64,000 bases of DNA from Acidobacteriota bacterium (GCA_028872955.1 JAGWNX010000005.1:1-64000); one strand, 5' to 3'; counted from the stretch's first letter, positions 9,605 through 18,624 are shown. Notes: generated by a model from the letters alone, not told the origin. Program-made: numbers and translations.

Positions 9605-10153
9605 ATGATGACGCAACGCCTCCGCCTTCTGATTGTCGTGCCTGTCGCAGTTGCCCTCACCGCCGCACTCGGCTGCAATAGCCCGGTCGGCTTTGCCGCA
9701 CCCAGCAACGCGGCTGCGCAGCAACTGGCCATGACCGAGACCCGACAGCACCTGGACAAGATTCCCGTGCCGCTGAAGTCGCACTACATGATGATCAAAG
9801 ACATGTCGTCGTGGCAGAACCCCAGCATCACCGTGCAGGGCGGCATGCTGACGCTGCATGTGGTGCTGGCTGATGCCAATCCCAGCTCGCTGGGAGAGGG
9901 CGGCATGCTGCGTCCGCTCGGCGCGCGCCGTCAGGAGCTGAACATCCGCGTCAACGAGCTGACCGCAGCTCTGAACGCCATCCCCGACAACTGCTGGCCG
10001 TATGGGCGCGTGGTCGCCGTCGAAGAGGCACATAACACTCCCGAGGCCGGCCGACCCGCGGTTCGCAAGAATCTTGAGACCGTCCTGAAGAACCTGAATG
10101 ACCTGGACGTAGTTGGCTATGAGTGGAGCGACACCAGCGCGGGGCTGAAGTAA
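9605..10153 (+). CDS. Small secreted or lipoprotein of unknown function
   Basis: 182 aa, unrecognised. The N-terminus has a basic MMTQRLR, a hydrophobic LLIVVPVAVALTAAL segment and LGC, a weak lipobox, so export and possibly lipidation are likely. The mature part is mixed alpha/beta with ITVQGGMLTLHVVLAD and a helical LNIRVNELTAALNAIPDN segment; no catalytic motif was seen. No strong Shine-Dalgarno precedes ATG 9605, so the start is uncertain. The following symporter gene begins 21 nt after the stop, separated by a perfect palindrome. Confidence 0.65.
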   Translation: MMTQRLRLLIVVPVAVALTAALGCNSPVGFAAPSNAAAQQLAMTETRQHLDKIPVPLKSHYMMIKDMSSWQNPSITVQGGMLTLHVVLADANPSSLGEGGMLRPLGARRQELNIRVNELTAALNAIPDNCWPYGRVVAVEEAHNTPEAGRPAVRKNLETVLKNLNDLDVVGYEWSDTSAGLK

Positions 10154-10174
10154 GCGCCACGCGAATAGGCTAAG

Positions 10175-11731
10175 ATGCTCAAGAGCCTGCGCGCAGGCTC
10201 TACTCTGCCAATCTGGACGACACCTTTGCACACCACGGCGCTTGCGGTCTTTTGTGTCTTTTTTCTCCTCGTCACCCTTGCTGGCTTCTGGGCCGTTCGC
10301 TGGCGGAGACCCGAGGGCGGGATTGCTTCGCTGGAAGAGTGGGGTCTGGGGGGACGCAGCTTCGGAACCTGGATCACCTGGTTCCTGATCGGCGGCGACC
10401 TGTACACCGCCTACACGGTCATCGCCGTGCCTGCAGCGCTGTATGGAGCGGGGGCCAATGGCTTCTTCGCCGTGCCCTACGCGGTCATCGCCTACCCCTA
10501 CATGATGCTGGTGCTGCCCCGGCTGTGGCGCGTGTGTCAGCGGCATGGGTACATCACGTTTGCCGACTTCGTGCAGGGCCGCTACGGCAACCGCTGGCTG
10601 GCCATGGCCATGGCACTGACCGGGATTCTCTCGCTGATGCCATACATCGCCCTGCAACTGGTCGGGATGAAGGTGGTGATTGGTGCCATGGGCTTGCAGG
10701 GCGAGTGGCCACTGGCGCTGGCGTTTCTGGTGCTGGCGGCCTATACCTACTCCAGCGGGCTGCGGGCACCGGCGGTCATCGCTATCGTCAAGGACGTGAT
10801 GCTGTACATCATGGTGCTGACGGCGTTGGTGGTGCTACCACTGCGGCTGGGCGGCTATGCCAATCTCTTTGCCAGCGCGTCCAGGGTGCTGGCGACCCAC
10901 ACCCCACCGGCATCCATCCTGCTGAGGCCCAGCCAGTATCTCGGCTACTCCACGCTGGCCATCGGCTCTGCCATCGCGCTCATGCTCTACCCGCACACGG
11001 CGACTGCGGTGCTGAGCGCCAGGAGCGCCAATACCATTCGCCGCAACGCCGCCATGCTGCCGGCTTACAGCTTTCTGCTGGGACTTATCGCCCTGCTGGG
11101 CTACGGCGCGCTGGCTGCAGGCATCACCACCAAAGACACCAGTGCTGCCGTCCCGCTGCTCTTCCTCAAGTTGTTTCCGGAGTGGTTCGCCGGGTTCTGT
11201 CTGGCCGCCGTCGCCATCGGAGCGCTGGTGCCTGCTGCCATCATGTCCATCGCCGCGGCCAACCTGTTCACCCGCAACCTGTATGCACCCTTCCGCAAGC
11301 AGCGGCTCAATGACCAGCAGGAGTCCGGCATGGCCAAGGTGGTAAGCCTGCTGGTCAAGTTCGGCGCGCTGGCCTTTGTCCTGCGGCTGCCAACCACATA
11401 CGCCATTGAGATGCAGCTGCTGGGCGGCATCTGGATCGCGCAGCTCTTCCCGTCGGTGGTCTGCGGGGTCTTCACGCGTTGGTTCCGCCCATGGGCCCTG
11501 CTGCTGGGCTGGGCCGCTGGCATGGCGAGTGGTACGGCGATGGCGGCCAGCACCGGCCTGAAGAGTTCGGTCTACGTGCTGCATCTGTTTGGCCAGGCGT
11601 ATCCGCTGTACGCGGCCGTGCCGGCGCTGCTGCTGAACCTGGCCGTAAGCGCCGCAGTCACGCTGCTGCTGCAGTGGACGGGCACCGGCAACGGCGTGGA
11701 CGAAACCGACGGTGCGGTGTACCAGTCCTAA
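10175..11731 (+). CDS. Sodium:solute symporter family (SSF), MctP-like permease
   Basis: 518-aa inner-membrane transporter with about 13 hydrophobic segments. The motif EEWGLGGRSFGTWITWFLIG and the following GGDLYTAYTVIAVP are close to the monocarboxylate permease MctP branch of SSF, so lactate, pyruvate or related acids are plausible substrates; that is inference. Start choice is uncertain: ATG 10175 has a poor ribosome site and a 20-bp perfect palindrome covers codons 3-9. A TTG at 10226 would place the start just before the first membrane helix and leave the palindrome upstream. The frame is intact to TAA at 11731. Confidence 0.85.
   Translation: MLKSLRAGSTLPIWTTPLHTTALAVFCVFFLLVTLAGFWAVRWRRPEGGIASLEEWGLGGRSFGTWITWFLIGGDLYTAYTVIAVPAALYGAGANGFFAVPYAVIAYPYMMLVLPRLWRVCQRHGYITFADFVQGRYGNRWLAMAMALTGILSLMPYIALQLVGMKVVIGAMGLQGEWPLALAFLVLAAYTYSSGLRAPAVIAIVKDVMLYIMVLTALVVLPLRLGGYANLFASASRVLATHTPPASILLRPSQYLGYSTLAIGSAIALMLYPHTATAVLSARSANTIRRNAAMLPAYSFLLGLIALLGYGALAAGITTKDTSAAVPLLFLKLFPEWFAGFCLAAVAIGALVPAAIMSIAAANLFTRNLYAPFRKQRLNDQQESGMAKVVSLLVKFGALAFVLRLPTTYAIEMQLLGGIWIAQLFPSVVCGVFTRWFRPWALLLGWAAGMASGTAMAASTGLKSSVYVLHLFGQAYPLYAAVPALLLNLAVSAAVTLLLQWTGTGNGVDETDGAVYQS
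10182..10201. repeat. 20-bp perfect palindrome at the SSF gene start
   Basis: AGAGCCTGCG followed directly by its reverse complement CGCAGGCTCT. It can form a long hairpin in RNA or serve as an operator. It lies 28 nt after the stop of the small secreted protein, so it may act as that gene's terminator (no T-run), or overlap the first codons of the symporter. Confidence 0.7.
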
Positions 11732-11876
11732 ACGCGGGACGCTCGCAGCTGCTGTACGTCCTGGGTTGCGCGGCCTTCCGATGCGATAAACTTGCGCTAC
11801 GCTTTTCTTCATGCCACGCAACTGGCGGCACGCAGCAGACAATCCCTGCCTCCCGACACAAGTCCCCCTGCATCTA

Positions 11877-11897
11877 CTTACTACGGCTTATAGTAAG
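11877..11897. promoter_or_regulatory. Inverted repeat upstream of the carotenoid cluster
   Basis: CTTACTA-N7-TAGTAAG, a perfect 7-bp inverted repeat ending 14 nt before the crtN-like ATG. It overlaps the AAGGA ribosome site and contains TTATAG, a possible -10. It could be a repressor operator (two half-sites on one face of DNA) or an RNA hairpin hiding the ribosome site. Confidence 0.5.
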
Positions 11898-11911
11898 GAC
11901 ACCTTGCAGCT

Positions 11912-13480
11912 ATGAAGAGAACGCAGCATGTCGTAATTATTGGCGCAGGTCCCGGGGGGCTGGCAGCAGCCATGCTCCTTGCGAAGTCCGGGGTCAAGGT
12001 CACCATCGTCGAAAAGCGCAACCACGTGGGTGGCCGCACTGCAACCATGCAGCAGGATGGCTACCGCTTCGACATTGGTCCCACGTTCTTCCTCTACCCG
12101 CAGGTGCTGCGGGAGATCTTCAACGCCGTGGGCCATAACCTCGACGCCGAGGTGCCCATGCAGCGGCTGGACCCACAGTACCGGCTGATCTTTGGCGCTG
12201 GTGGCGAACTGCTGGCTACGCCGGACCCGGCCCGCATGAAGCAGGCCATTGCGCAGCTCTCTCCCCAGGATGCGGAAGCCTTTGACGCCTTTATGGTGCG
12301 CAACCGCAAGAAGCTGGATCGCTTCAAGCCTTTTCTGCAGACTCCCTTCGAGCGCTGGAGCGACCTCGCCAAGGCGGAGTTTCTGAAGCTTTTGCCCATG
12401 GTCGCGCCATGGCGATCGCTCGATGACGACCTGCGGCGTCACTTCAAGGACGAGCGCATTCGTCTGGGCTTCAGCTTCCAGTCCAAGTACCTGGGCATGA
12501 GCCCCTTCCGCTGCCCCAGCCTCTTCTCGATCCTCTCGTTTCTGGAGTACGAGCACGGTGTGTTTCATCCCACCGGCGGCTGCGGTGCCGTCACGCAGGC
12601 CATGGCCGGCATCGCCCGGGAGATGGGGGTTACCATCCACCTGGATGAGCCGGTCGAAAAAGTTCTGCTGGAGAACGGCCGGGCACGCGGCGTGCAAACA
12701 ACGACGCGACGTCTGGACGCGGACGCAGTCATCGTCAACGCTGATTTCGCCGAGGCCATGCGCAAACTGGTGCCAAACCGCGTGCGGCACAAGTGGTCTG
12801 ACGCAACCATCGCCCGCAAAGACTTCTCCTGTTCGACGTTCATGATGTATCTCGGCGTAGAAGGCCGCTACGATCATGTGGCGCACCATACCATCTATCT
12901 GGCTGATAACTACAAAGAGAATCTGAAGGATATTGAGACGCGACACTGCCTGACGGAGAACCCGTCGTTCTACGTGCAGAATGCCAGCGTCACTGATCCC
13001 ACCCTGGCGCCGGACGGGCACAGCACGCTGTATGTACTTCTTCCGGTTACACATCTGGCTAAGTCCAAGGATGGCAGCATGGTGGACTGGTCCCAGCAGA
13101 CCCGGAACTTCCGTCAGCAGGCCCTGCGCCAGTTGGAAAAGATCGGCATCACCGATCTTGAGCAGCGCATTCGTACCGAGCGCATCTTCACCCCGAGCAC
13201 CTGGCAGAGCGAGTTTGCGCTGTTCAAGGGCGCGACCTTCAGCATGGCGCACTCGCTGCAACAGATGCTCCACCTGCGGCCACACAACCGGTTTGAGGAT
13301 GTCGAGGGCATGTACCTGGTTGGTGGAGGCACGCATCCGGGCAGCGGTCTGCCGGTCATCTTCGAGTCGGCACGCATCACCTCGCGCCTGCTGCTGGAAG
13401 ACCTGCAGGTTGAGCCCCAGTGGGAGCCTGTGTCCTCGGCGCAAACCATCCACCGGCAGATGCTCGGAGTCGCGTCCTGA
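11912..13480 (+). CDS. CrtN-like carotenoid desaturase (FAD, phytoene desaturase family)
   Basis: 522-aa FAD-dependent desaturase of the CrtI/CrtN family. The dinucleotide fold GAGPGG is at residues 11-16, followed by VEKRNHVGGR and DIGPTFF. Middle signatures FSFQSKYLGMSPFRCPSL and YEHGVFHPTGG, and the C-terminal GGGTHPGSGLPVIFESARI, are typical of the family. It begins a five-gene run with aldehyde dehydrogenase, CrtP-like oxidase, acyltransferase and glycosyltransferase. From this context I favour a C30 (diapophytoene or squalene) desaturase over a C40 phytoene desaturase, but the substrate cannot be proven from sequence. An inverted repeat sits over its ribosome site. The next frame starts 32 nt after its stop. 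Confidence 0.85.
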   Translation: MKRTQHVVIIGAGPGGLAAAMLLAKSGVKVTIVEKRNHVGGRTATMQQDGYRFDIGPTFFLYPQVLREIFNAVGHNLDAEVPMQRLDPQYRLIFGAGGELLATPDPARMKQAIAQLSPQDAEAFDAFMVRNRKKLDRFKPFLQTPFERWSDLAKAEFLKLLPMVAPWRSLDDDLRRHFKDERIRLGFSFQSKYLGMSPFRCPSLFSILSFLEYEHGVFHPTGGCGAVTQAMAGIAREMGVTIHLDEPVEKVLLENGRARGVQTTTRRLDADAVIVNADFAEAMRKLVPNRVRHKWSDATIARKDFSCSTFMMYLGVEGRYDHVAHHTIYLADNYKENLKDIETRHCLTENPSFYVQNASVTDPTLAPDGHSTLYVLLPVTHLAKSKDGSMVDWSQQTRNFRQQALRQLEKIGITDLEQRIRTERIFTPSTWQSEFALFKGATFSMAHSLQQMLHLRPHNRFEDVEGMYLVGGGTHPGSGLPVIFESARITSRLLLEDLQVEPQWEPVSSAQTIHRQMLGVAS

Positions 13481-13512
13481 CGATGTACGACGTTGCTGCG
13501 GGAGAGACGATC

Positions 13513-14955
13513 ATGGCGAGTCACCCGAGTTCGAACTACGCCCGGCAGTCTGGGCTGTCCCCCGCGGCAACGACGTGGGCTCAGACCAGTCTGCACGCTC
13601 GGCTGCGGGTGCTAGCGCGTGCGCGCCACCTGCTCGCTGACTGTGAAGACGCTTTGATCGCGGCGACTCCTGCGGAGCTCGTGCGCACTCCCGCAGACAC
13701 CCTGGTAGCAGAGCTGCTGCCGCTGCTGGAGGCGATGCGGTTTCTGGAGCGCGAGGCAGCCAGCATCCTGCGTCCGCGCCGCCCCGGCCGTCGAGGCCTG
13801 CCGCTCTGGCTGACCGGCATCACGTCTGAGGTACAACGTGTTCCGCTGGGCACGGTGCTCATCATCGGCCCCTCCAACTATCCGTTGCTGCTGCCGGGGG
13901 TGCAAGCTATGCAGGCGCTGGCTGCGGGCAACACCGTGGTGTGGAAGCCGGGACGCGGGGGTGGCCCGATGGCTGCGATTGTCGCCAACGCGTTGTATGA
14001 CGCCGGCCTGCCGCAGAGCGCCCTGACGATAACCGAAGACAGCGTGGAGGCTGCAGAACAGGCGCTGGCACGCGGGGCCGACAAGGTGATCTTCACTGGC
14101 TCGGCGACAGCCGGTCGTGCTGTGATGACGCGGCTGGCAGGCACAGCGACCCCGTGCGTCATGGAGCTCTCCGGCTGCGACGCCGTAGTAGTCACCGAGT
14201 CTGCCGAGCTTGATCTGGTCGTCCGCGCGCTGTGCTTCGGACTGCGACTCAATGGCTCGGCGACGTGCATGGCTCCGCGACGCATCTTTCTGACGCAAGG
14301 GGCCGAGGCCAAACGTGAAGCGCTGGTGCAGCAGCTGCGGGCCGCACTCCCCATGTTGCCAGCGGTGCCGCTACCCTCGGCCGTACAGATACAGTTGCAA
14401 AGCCTGGTACAGCAAGCCGTGGATGCAGGAGCAACCGCGCATGGCAGCGTGTTGCCGCAGCAGCCAGCGCTGCTACTCACCGGCGTGACACCTGCAATGG
14501 CTGTGGCTCAGGCCGATCTCTTTGCTCCGGTGCTGATGCTGATGGAGCCGCTCGAGGCCACGGACCTGGCGGATGCCATCGCCGCGTGCCCCTACCGCCT
14601 GACGGTCTCGCTCTTCGGGCGCGAGGCCGAAGCTCGCAGATTAGCCGAGCGCCTGTCGTGTGGCAGCGTGCTGATCAACGACATGATTGCGCCCACGGCA
14701 GATCCTCGCATGCCCTTTGGCGGTCGCGGCCAGAGCGGCTTCGGCGTGACGCGCGGTGCTGAGGGTCTGCTGGAGATGACCGCACCGCGCGTGCTGCAGG
14801 TACGTCGCGGCGGCAGCATGCGGCATCTGCAGCCCACCACATCCGCTCACCAGGCGCTGCTGGGTGGGCTCGTCCGCATGCTGCACGGCGCAGGATGGCG
14901 GGCGCGCTGGAACGGCTGCCTGCGCATGATTCAGGCAGCAGCAAAGCTACGCTAG
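13513..14955 (+). CDS. Aldehyde dehydrogenase, probable carotenoid-aldehyde oxidase
   Basis: 480 aa, with the start chosen at ATG 13513 because GGGAGAG lies about 7 nt upstream; an in-frame ATG at 13483 has none. The ALDH fold is complete: the cofactor loop IGPSNYPLLLPGVQAMQAL, WKPG, FTGSATAGR, the general-base Glu218 in MELSG and the nucleophile Cys252 in NGSATCMAPR. Between a CrtN-like and a CrtP-like gene, this is the position of the ald gene in C30 carotenoid clusters, where it oxidises the 4,4'-diapocarotenoid aldehyde to the acid. A general ALDH role cannot be excluded. The C-terminal ~50 residues are an Arg/Leu-rich helical extension. Confidence 0.85.
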   Translation: MASHPSSNYARQSGLSPAATTWAQTSLHARLRVLARARHLLADCEDALIAATPAELVRTPADTLVAELLPLLEAMRFLEREAASILRPRRPGRRGLPLWLTGITSEVQRVPLGTVLIIGPSNYPLLLPGVQAMQALAAGNTVVWKPGRGGGPMAAIVANALYDAGLPQSALTITEDSVEAAEQALARGADKVIFTGSATAGRAVMTRLAGTATPCVMELSGCDAVVVTESAELDLVVRALCFGLRLNGSATCMAPRRIFLTQGAEAKREALVQQLRAALPMLPAVPLPSAVQIQLQSLVQQAVDAGATAHGSVLPQQPALLLTGVTPAMAVAQADLFAPVLMLMEPLEATDLADAIAACPYRLTVSLFGREAEARRLAERLSCGSVLINDMIAPTADPRMPFGGRGQSGFGVTRGAEGLLEMTAPRVLQVRRGGSMRHLQPTTSAHQALLGGLVRMLHGAGWRARWNGCLRMIQAAAKLR

Positions 14956-15004
14956 AGTGTTGCAACACCACAACGAAGGCCCTGCTCAAGGGAAGGAAGA
15001 CGTC

Positions 15005-16522
15005 ATGAAGGTTGGAGTGGTCGGTTCAGGTTTGGCGGGTCTGGCGGCGGCAGCAACACTGGCTGCGCGCGGACATGAGGTTGAGGTCTTTGAGAAGAAT
15101 CCGTGGCTCGGCGGCAAGGCGGCACAACTGGCAGCAGAGGGCTTCCGCTTCGACATGGGGCCCACCATCCTGATTCAGCCCTCGGTACTGCGACGCATCT
15201 TTGCCGAGTCTGATCGCAAGGTGGAGGACTACATCCCCATGGTGCGGCTGGATCCGCAGTGGCGCTGCTTCTTTGAAGATGGCAGCCGGCTGGACCTGTT
15301 GGACGATACCGACGCCATGGCCGCACAGCTGGACAACGTGTGGCCGCGCATGGGTGCCGGCTACCGGAAGTTCCTGGAGATGTCCGAGCAGTTGCACTCC
15401 ATCAGCGACCGCTTCTTCTTCTGGCGCTCCATCGGCACCATGCGCGACACACTGGACGTGGGAGGCGCATTCGACATCAACGTGCTGCGCGATGTGATGC
15501 GCATGCGCCTGGGCAAGACTGTGGCCGGAACCATTCGCGAGTATATTCCGGACGCCAACACGGCGCAGATGCTGGACCACTTTGTGCAGTACGTGGGCAG
15601 CTCGCCGGATGCCTCTCCTGCCATTCTCTGCTCCATCGGCCACATGCAGATGGAAGAGGGCATCTGGTACCCCATGGGCGGGACGCGTGCGGTGCCCGAG
15701 GGCCTGGTGAAGCTGGGCCAGGAGCTTGGCGTGCGCTACCACACCTCGACCGACGTGGTGAAGATCGTCACGGATGCGCCGCAGAACGGAGCCAGCAGCG
15801 GCAAGGCGACAGGCCTGCGGACCTCCGATGGCGCTGTACATTCCTTTGACTACGTGGTGTCGAACATGGACTCCGTGCGCACCCTGCGCGAACTGGTGGG
15901 CGGCAGCGCGGCGCACAGCTTCAACAACAAGCGCAGCTACGAGCCCGCGTGTAGCGGCGTGGTGCTCTACCTGGGCCTGAACCGGCGCTACGAGCACCTG
16001 GCCCACCACGACTTCGTCTTCTCCCGCGATCCACACGAGGAGTTCCATCACATCTACGATCTGGGCGAGCCTGCGCCAGACCCCACCTGCTACCTGGCCG
16101 CCACCGCCGCCACTGACCCCGCCAGCGCGCCTCCGGGCGGCGAAGCGCTCTACGTGCTGGTGCACACGCCGTACCTGCGCCCGCACCACGACTGGAAGCA
16201 GATGCTGCCCGCCTATCGCCAGGTGATTCTGGACAAGCTCAAGCGCACCGCCGGATTGACCGACATCGAAGACCGCATCGTCTACGAGGCGGCCCTGACG
16301 CCGCAGGATATCCACGACCGCTACCGCGTGCTGAACGGTGCCATCTACGGCCTGTCCAGCCACGGAGTCTGGCAGGGTGCCTTCAAGCCGGCCAACCGCA
16401 GCCGCGAACTGCCTGGCCTCTACCTGGCCGGAGGCGCGGCGCACCCCGGCCCGGGCATGCCTATGGTTATGATGTCCGGATGGATTGCTGCTGATACGCT
16501 GGACCACGACGCGCGCGCTTGA
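15005..16522 (+). CDS. CrtP-like carotenoid oxidase / desaturase (FAD)
   Basis: 505 aa, ATG 15005 with AAGGAAG upstream. FAD motif GSGLAG at 7-12, EKNPWLGGKA and FDMGPTI. It resembles the staphylococcal 4,4'-diaponeurosporene oxygenase CrtP through FVQYVGSSPDASPAIL, HMQMEEGIWYPMGG, YEPACSGVVLYLG, LAHHDFVFSRD and the C-terminal GAAHPGPGMPMVMMSG (compare GSVNPGGGMPMVTLSG in CrtP, from memory). Likely reaction: stepwise oxidation of the terminal methyl group of an acyclic C30 carotene to the aldehyde. The alternative is that this is the desaturase and the 11912 gene the oxidase. An acyltransferase gene follows 64 nt later. Confidence 0.82.
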   Translation: MKVGVVGSGLAGLAAAATLAARGHEVEVFEKNPWLGGKAAQLAAEGFRFDMGPTILIQPSVLRRIFAESDRKVEDYIPMVRLDPQWRCFFEDGSRLDLLDDTDAMAAQLDNVWPRMGAGYRKFLEMSEQLHSISDRFFFWRSIGTMRDTLDVGGAFDINVLRDVMRMRLGKTVAGTIREYIPDANTAQMLDHFVQYVGSSPDASPAILCSIGHMQMEEGIWYPMGGTRAVPEGLVKLGQELGVRYHTSTDVVKIVTDAPQNGASSGKATGLRTSDGAVHSFDYVVSNMDSVRTLRELVGGSAAHSFNNKRSYEPACSGVVLYLGLNRRYEHLAHHDFVFSRDPHEEFHHIYDLGEPAPDPTCYLAATAATDPASAPPGGEALYVLVHTPYLRPHHDWKQMLPAYRQVILDKLKRTAGLTDIEDRIVYEAALTPQDIHDRYRVLNGAIYGLSSHGVWQGAFKPANRSRELPGLYLAGGAAHPGPGMPMVMMSGWIAADTLDHDARA

Positions 16523-16586
16523 ACGTGTCGCCTCCCAGCCAGTCATGGCAGGCATCGCTACCAGTCAGAAAGGAGTAACGCCACGC

Positions 16587-17423
16587 ATGCAGCCACCTGT
16601 CATCTCGCGCTTTGTCCTGGCGTTCTTCCGCAACACCGCACGGCGATACTTCCGGCGTCACTTCCATGCGGTACGTCTGAGCGGTGCCGACCAACTGGCC
16701 GCACAAGCCAAGCCGCTGCTGGTGTACGCCAATCACAGCAGCTGGTGGGATCCCATGGTTGCCACCCTGCTGGCCGAGCAACTGCTGCCCGGTCGTCGTC
16801 ACTATGCCCCCATGGATGCCGCCAGCCTGGAGCGCTATCGCATTCTGAAGAAGATTGGCATCTTTCCGGTCGAGATGGCTACGGCGCGGGGCGCGGTCCA
16901 GTTTCTGCGCACGGGCGAGGCGGTCCTGCGCTCGGGCGGCGTACTGTGGGTCACGCCGGAGGGTCGCTTTGTCGATGCCCGCGAGCGCCCGCGAAGCTTC
17001 AAGCCAGGCCTGGCCGGGCTGGCCGTTCGTGTGGCTCCCTGCACCGTACAGCCGCTTGCCATTGAGTACGTCTTCTGGGACGAGCGTCTGCCTGAGTGCC
17101 TGCTGCGGCTGGGCAAACCCGTGCAGGTGGCCGCCGGCGAGAGCGCAGAGGCCGTGGAGGCACGACTGGTGGCTGCGCTGGAAGGCACGATGGATGAGTT
17201 GCGCGAGCTCGCCTTGACCCGCAGCAACGCAGGCTTCACCGTGCTGGAGCGGGGTGCGCTGGGCGTGGGTGGTGCCTATGGCCTGGGCAAGCGACTGTGG
17301 GCCGCGCTACGCGGGCAGCCCTATGCGGCAGAGCACACCGCAGCAGCGGCTGTGGCGCAGGCCGCTGTTGCTCCGCGGCCGGAGCCCATTGCGATCCCCA
17401 CGGAGGAACACGGCAATGCCTGA
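16587..17423 (+). CDS. PlsC-type lysophospholipid acyltransferase family, probable carotenoid acyltransferase
   Basis: 278 aa. The acyltransferase motif I is NHSSWWDP (His and Asp catalytic pair); TPEGRF corresponds to the EGTR-type motif III. ATG 16587 with AGGAG 11 nt upstream; longer in-frame starts at 16485 and 16545 overlap or abut the previous gene. The C-terminus is Ala-rich and probably disordered. In staphyloxanthin-type pathways the last step acylates the sugar on the carotenoid acid (CrtO, a different fold). Here a PlsC-fold enzyme between CrtP-like and glycosyltransferase genes may fill that role; that is inference. The stop overlaps the next start by 8 nt, which suggests coupling. 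Confidence 0.82.
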   Translation: MQPPVISRFVLAFFRNTARRYFRRHFHAVRLSGADQLAAQAKPLLVYANHSSWWDPMVATLLAEQLLPGRRHYAPMDAASLERYRILKKIGIFPVEMATARGAVQFLRTGEAVLRSGGVLWVTPEGRFVDARERPRSFKPGLAGLAVRVAPCTVQPLAIEYVFWDERLPECLLRLGKPVQVAAGESAEAVEARLVAALEGTMDELRELALTRSNAGFTVLERGALGVGGAYGLGKRLWAALRGQPYAAEHTAAAAVAQAAVAPRPEPIAIPTEEHGNA

Positions 17424-18558
17424 GGTCCTGGCACTCGCCATGCTGCTGTGCGCTGTGGGCCCAGCAGCCATGTTCTGCATCAACCTGGCCGCGTACCGCA
17501 GGCCGGAGCCGTCACGCGACAGCTCGCTGCCGACAATCTCTCTGCTGATTCCGGCGCGCGATGAGGAGCGATCCATCGGCGCGGCGCTGCAGGCTGCGCT
17601 GGCCAGCACCGGCGTGGAGTTTGAGCTGGTCGTCATGGATGACGCCTCCACCGATCGCACTGCGGAGATCGTGCGTGCGTTTGCCGCGCAGGACGCGCGC
17701 GTGCGGCTGGAGCAGGCTCCGCCCCTGCCGCCCGGCTGGAACGGGAAACAGCATGCCTGCTGGGCACTGGCCAACGTAGCCCGCAACGAACTGCTCTGCT
17801 TTGTGGATGCCGATGTGCGCCTGCAGCCCGAGGCGCTGGCCCGCATGGCTGCACAGCTGGTGCACGGGCGGGACGGCGCTGGCTCCAGCCTCATCAGCGG
17901 CTTCCCCCGGCAGGAGACACGCACCTGGCTGGAGTGGCTGCTGCTGCCGCTCATCCACTTTGTGCTGCTCGGCTTTCTGCCGGTAAGCAGAATGCGCGCC
18001 TCCACCGACCCTGCCTTTGCCGCTGGCTGCGGCCAGTTCCTGATGGTGCGACGCGAGGCCTACTTTGCCAGCGGAGGCCACTCCGGCATTCGCACCACCA
18101 TGCACGACGGCCTGCTGCTGCCACGTCTGCTGCGGCAGCATGGCCACGCCACTGACCTGGCCGACCTGGCTCCGCTGGCCACCTGCCGCATGTATCACAA
18201 CGCCGCACAGGTTTGGAGCGGACTGGCAAAGAACGCTACCGAGGGCCTGGCCGCCCCTGCCCGCATTGTGCCCACCACCGCGCTGTTGCTGCTGGGCCAG
18301 GTGCTGCCTTTTGTCGCGGCGCTGTGGCTGCTGCATAGCAGCGCGCGGCCTGTCGTGATGGTGCTTGTTGTTGCGGCCGTGGTGGCCGCCTGGCTGCCGC
18401 GCGCTCTGGCTGCCGAGCGCTTTGGACAGAGCTGGCGCAGTGTTCTGCTGCATCCGTTTGGCATCCTCGTGCTGCTGCTCATTCAGTGGTATGCCCTGCT
18501 GCGCAAGCTGGCCGGCACACCTGTGGAATGGAAGAGCCGCGCCTACGCCAAAGAGTAG
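17416..18558 (+). CDS. CrtQ-like family 2 glycosyltransferase
   Basis: 380 aa, ATG 17416 with GGAGG about 9 nt upstream, overlapping the acyltransferase stop. One N-terminal membrane helix precedes the GT-A domain: SLLIPARDEERSIG, VVMDDASTD, then the metal-binding DADV at about 130-133, and a Gln/Cys-rich acceptor loop. Two or three membrane helices close the protein (LLLLGQVLPFVAALWLL, VMVLVVAAVVAAWL, FGILVLLLIQWYALL). This architecture fits the CrtQ group that glycosylates 4,4'-diaponeurosporenoate at the membrane. It ends the carotenoid cluster. Confidence 0.83.
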   Translation: MPEVLALAMLLCAVGPAAMFCINLAAYRRPEPSRDSSLPTISLLIPARDEERSIGAALQAALASTGVEFELVVMDDASTDRTAEIVRAFAAQDARVRLEQAPPLPPGWNGKQHACWALANVARNELLCFVDADVRLQPEALARMAAQLVHGRDGAGSSLISGFPRQETRTWLEWLLLPLIHFVLLGFLPVSRMRASTDPAFAAGCGQFLMVRREAYFASGGHSGIRTTMHDGLLLPRLLRQHGHATDLADLAPLATCRMYHNAAQVWSGLAKNATEGLAAPARIVPTTALLLLGQVLPFVAALWLLHSSARPVVMVLVVAAVVAAWLPRALAAERFGQSWRSVLLHPFGILVLLLIQWYALLRKLAGTPVEWKSRAYAKE

Positions 18559-18624
18559 CCCGTGTCACTCCAGGTTGGAGCGGCGGCGTTGCATGCCCCG
18601 GCCGCGGTTGTGGAGAATAAGCGC

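Noticed and set aside
13483-13512. Earlier ATG for the aldehyde dehydrogenase
   Set aside because: No ribosome site, and the later ATG at 13513 has a good one; the ten extra residues are not ALDH-like.
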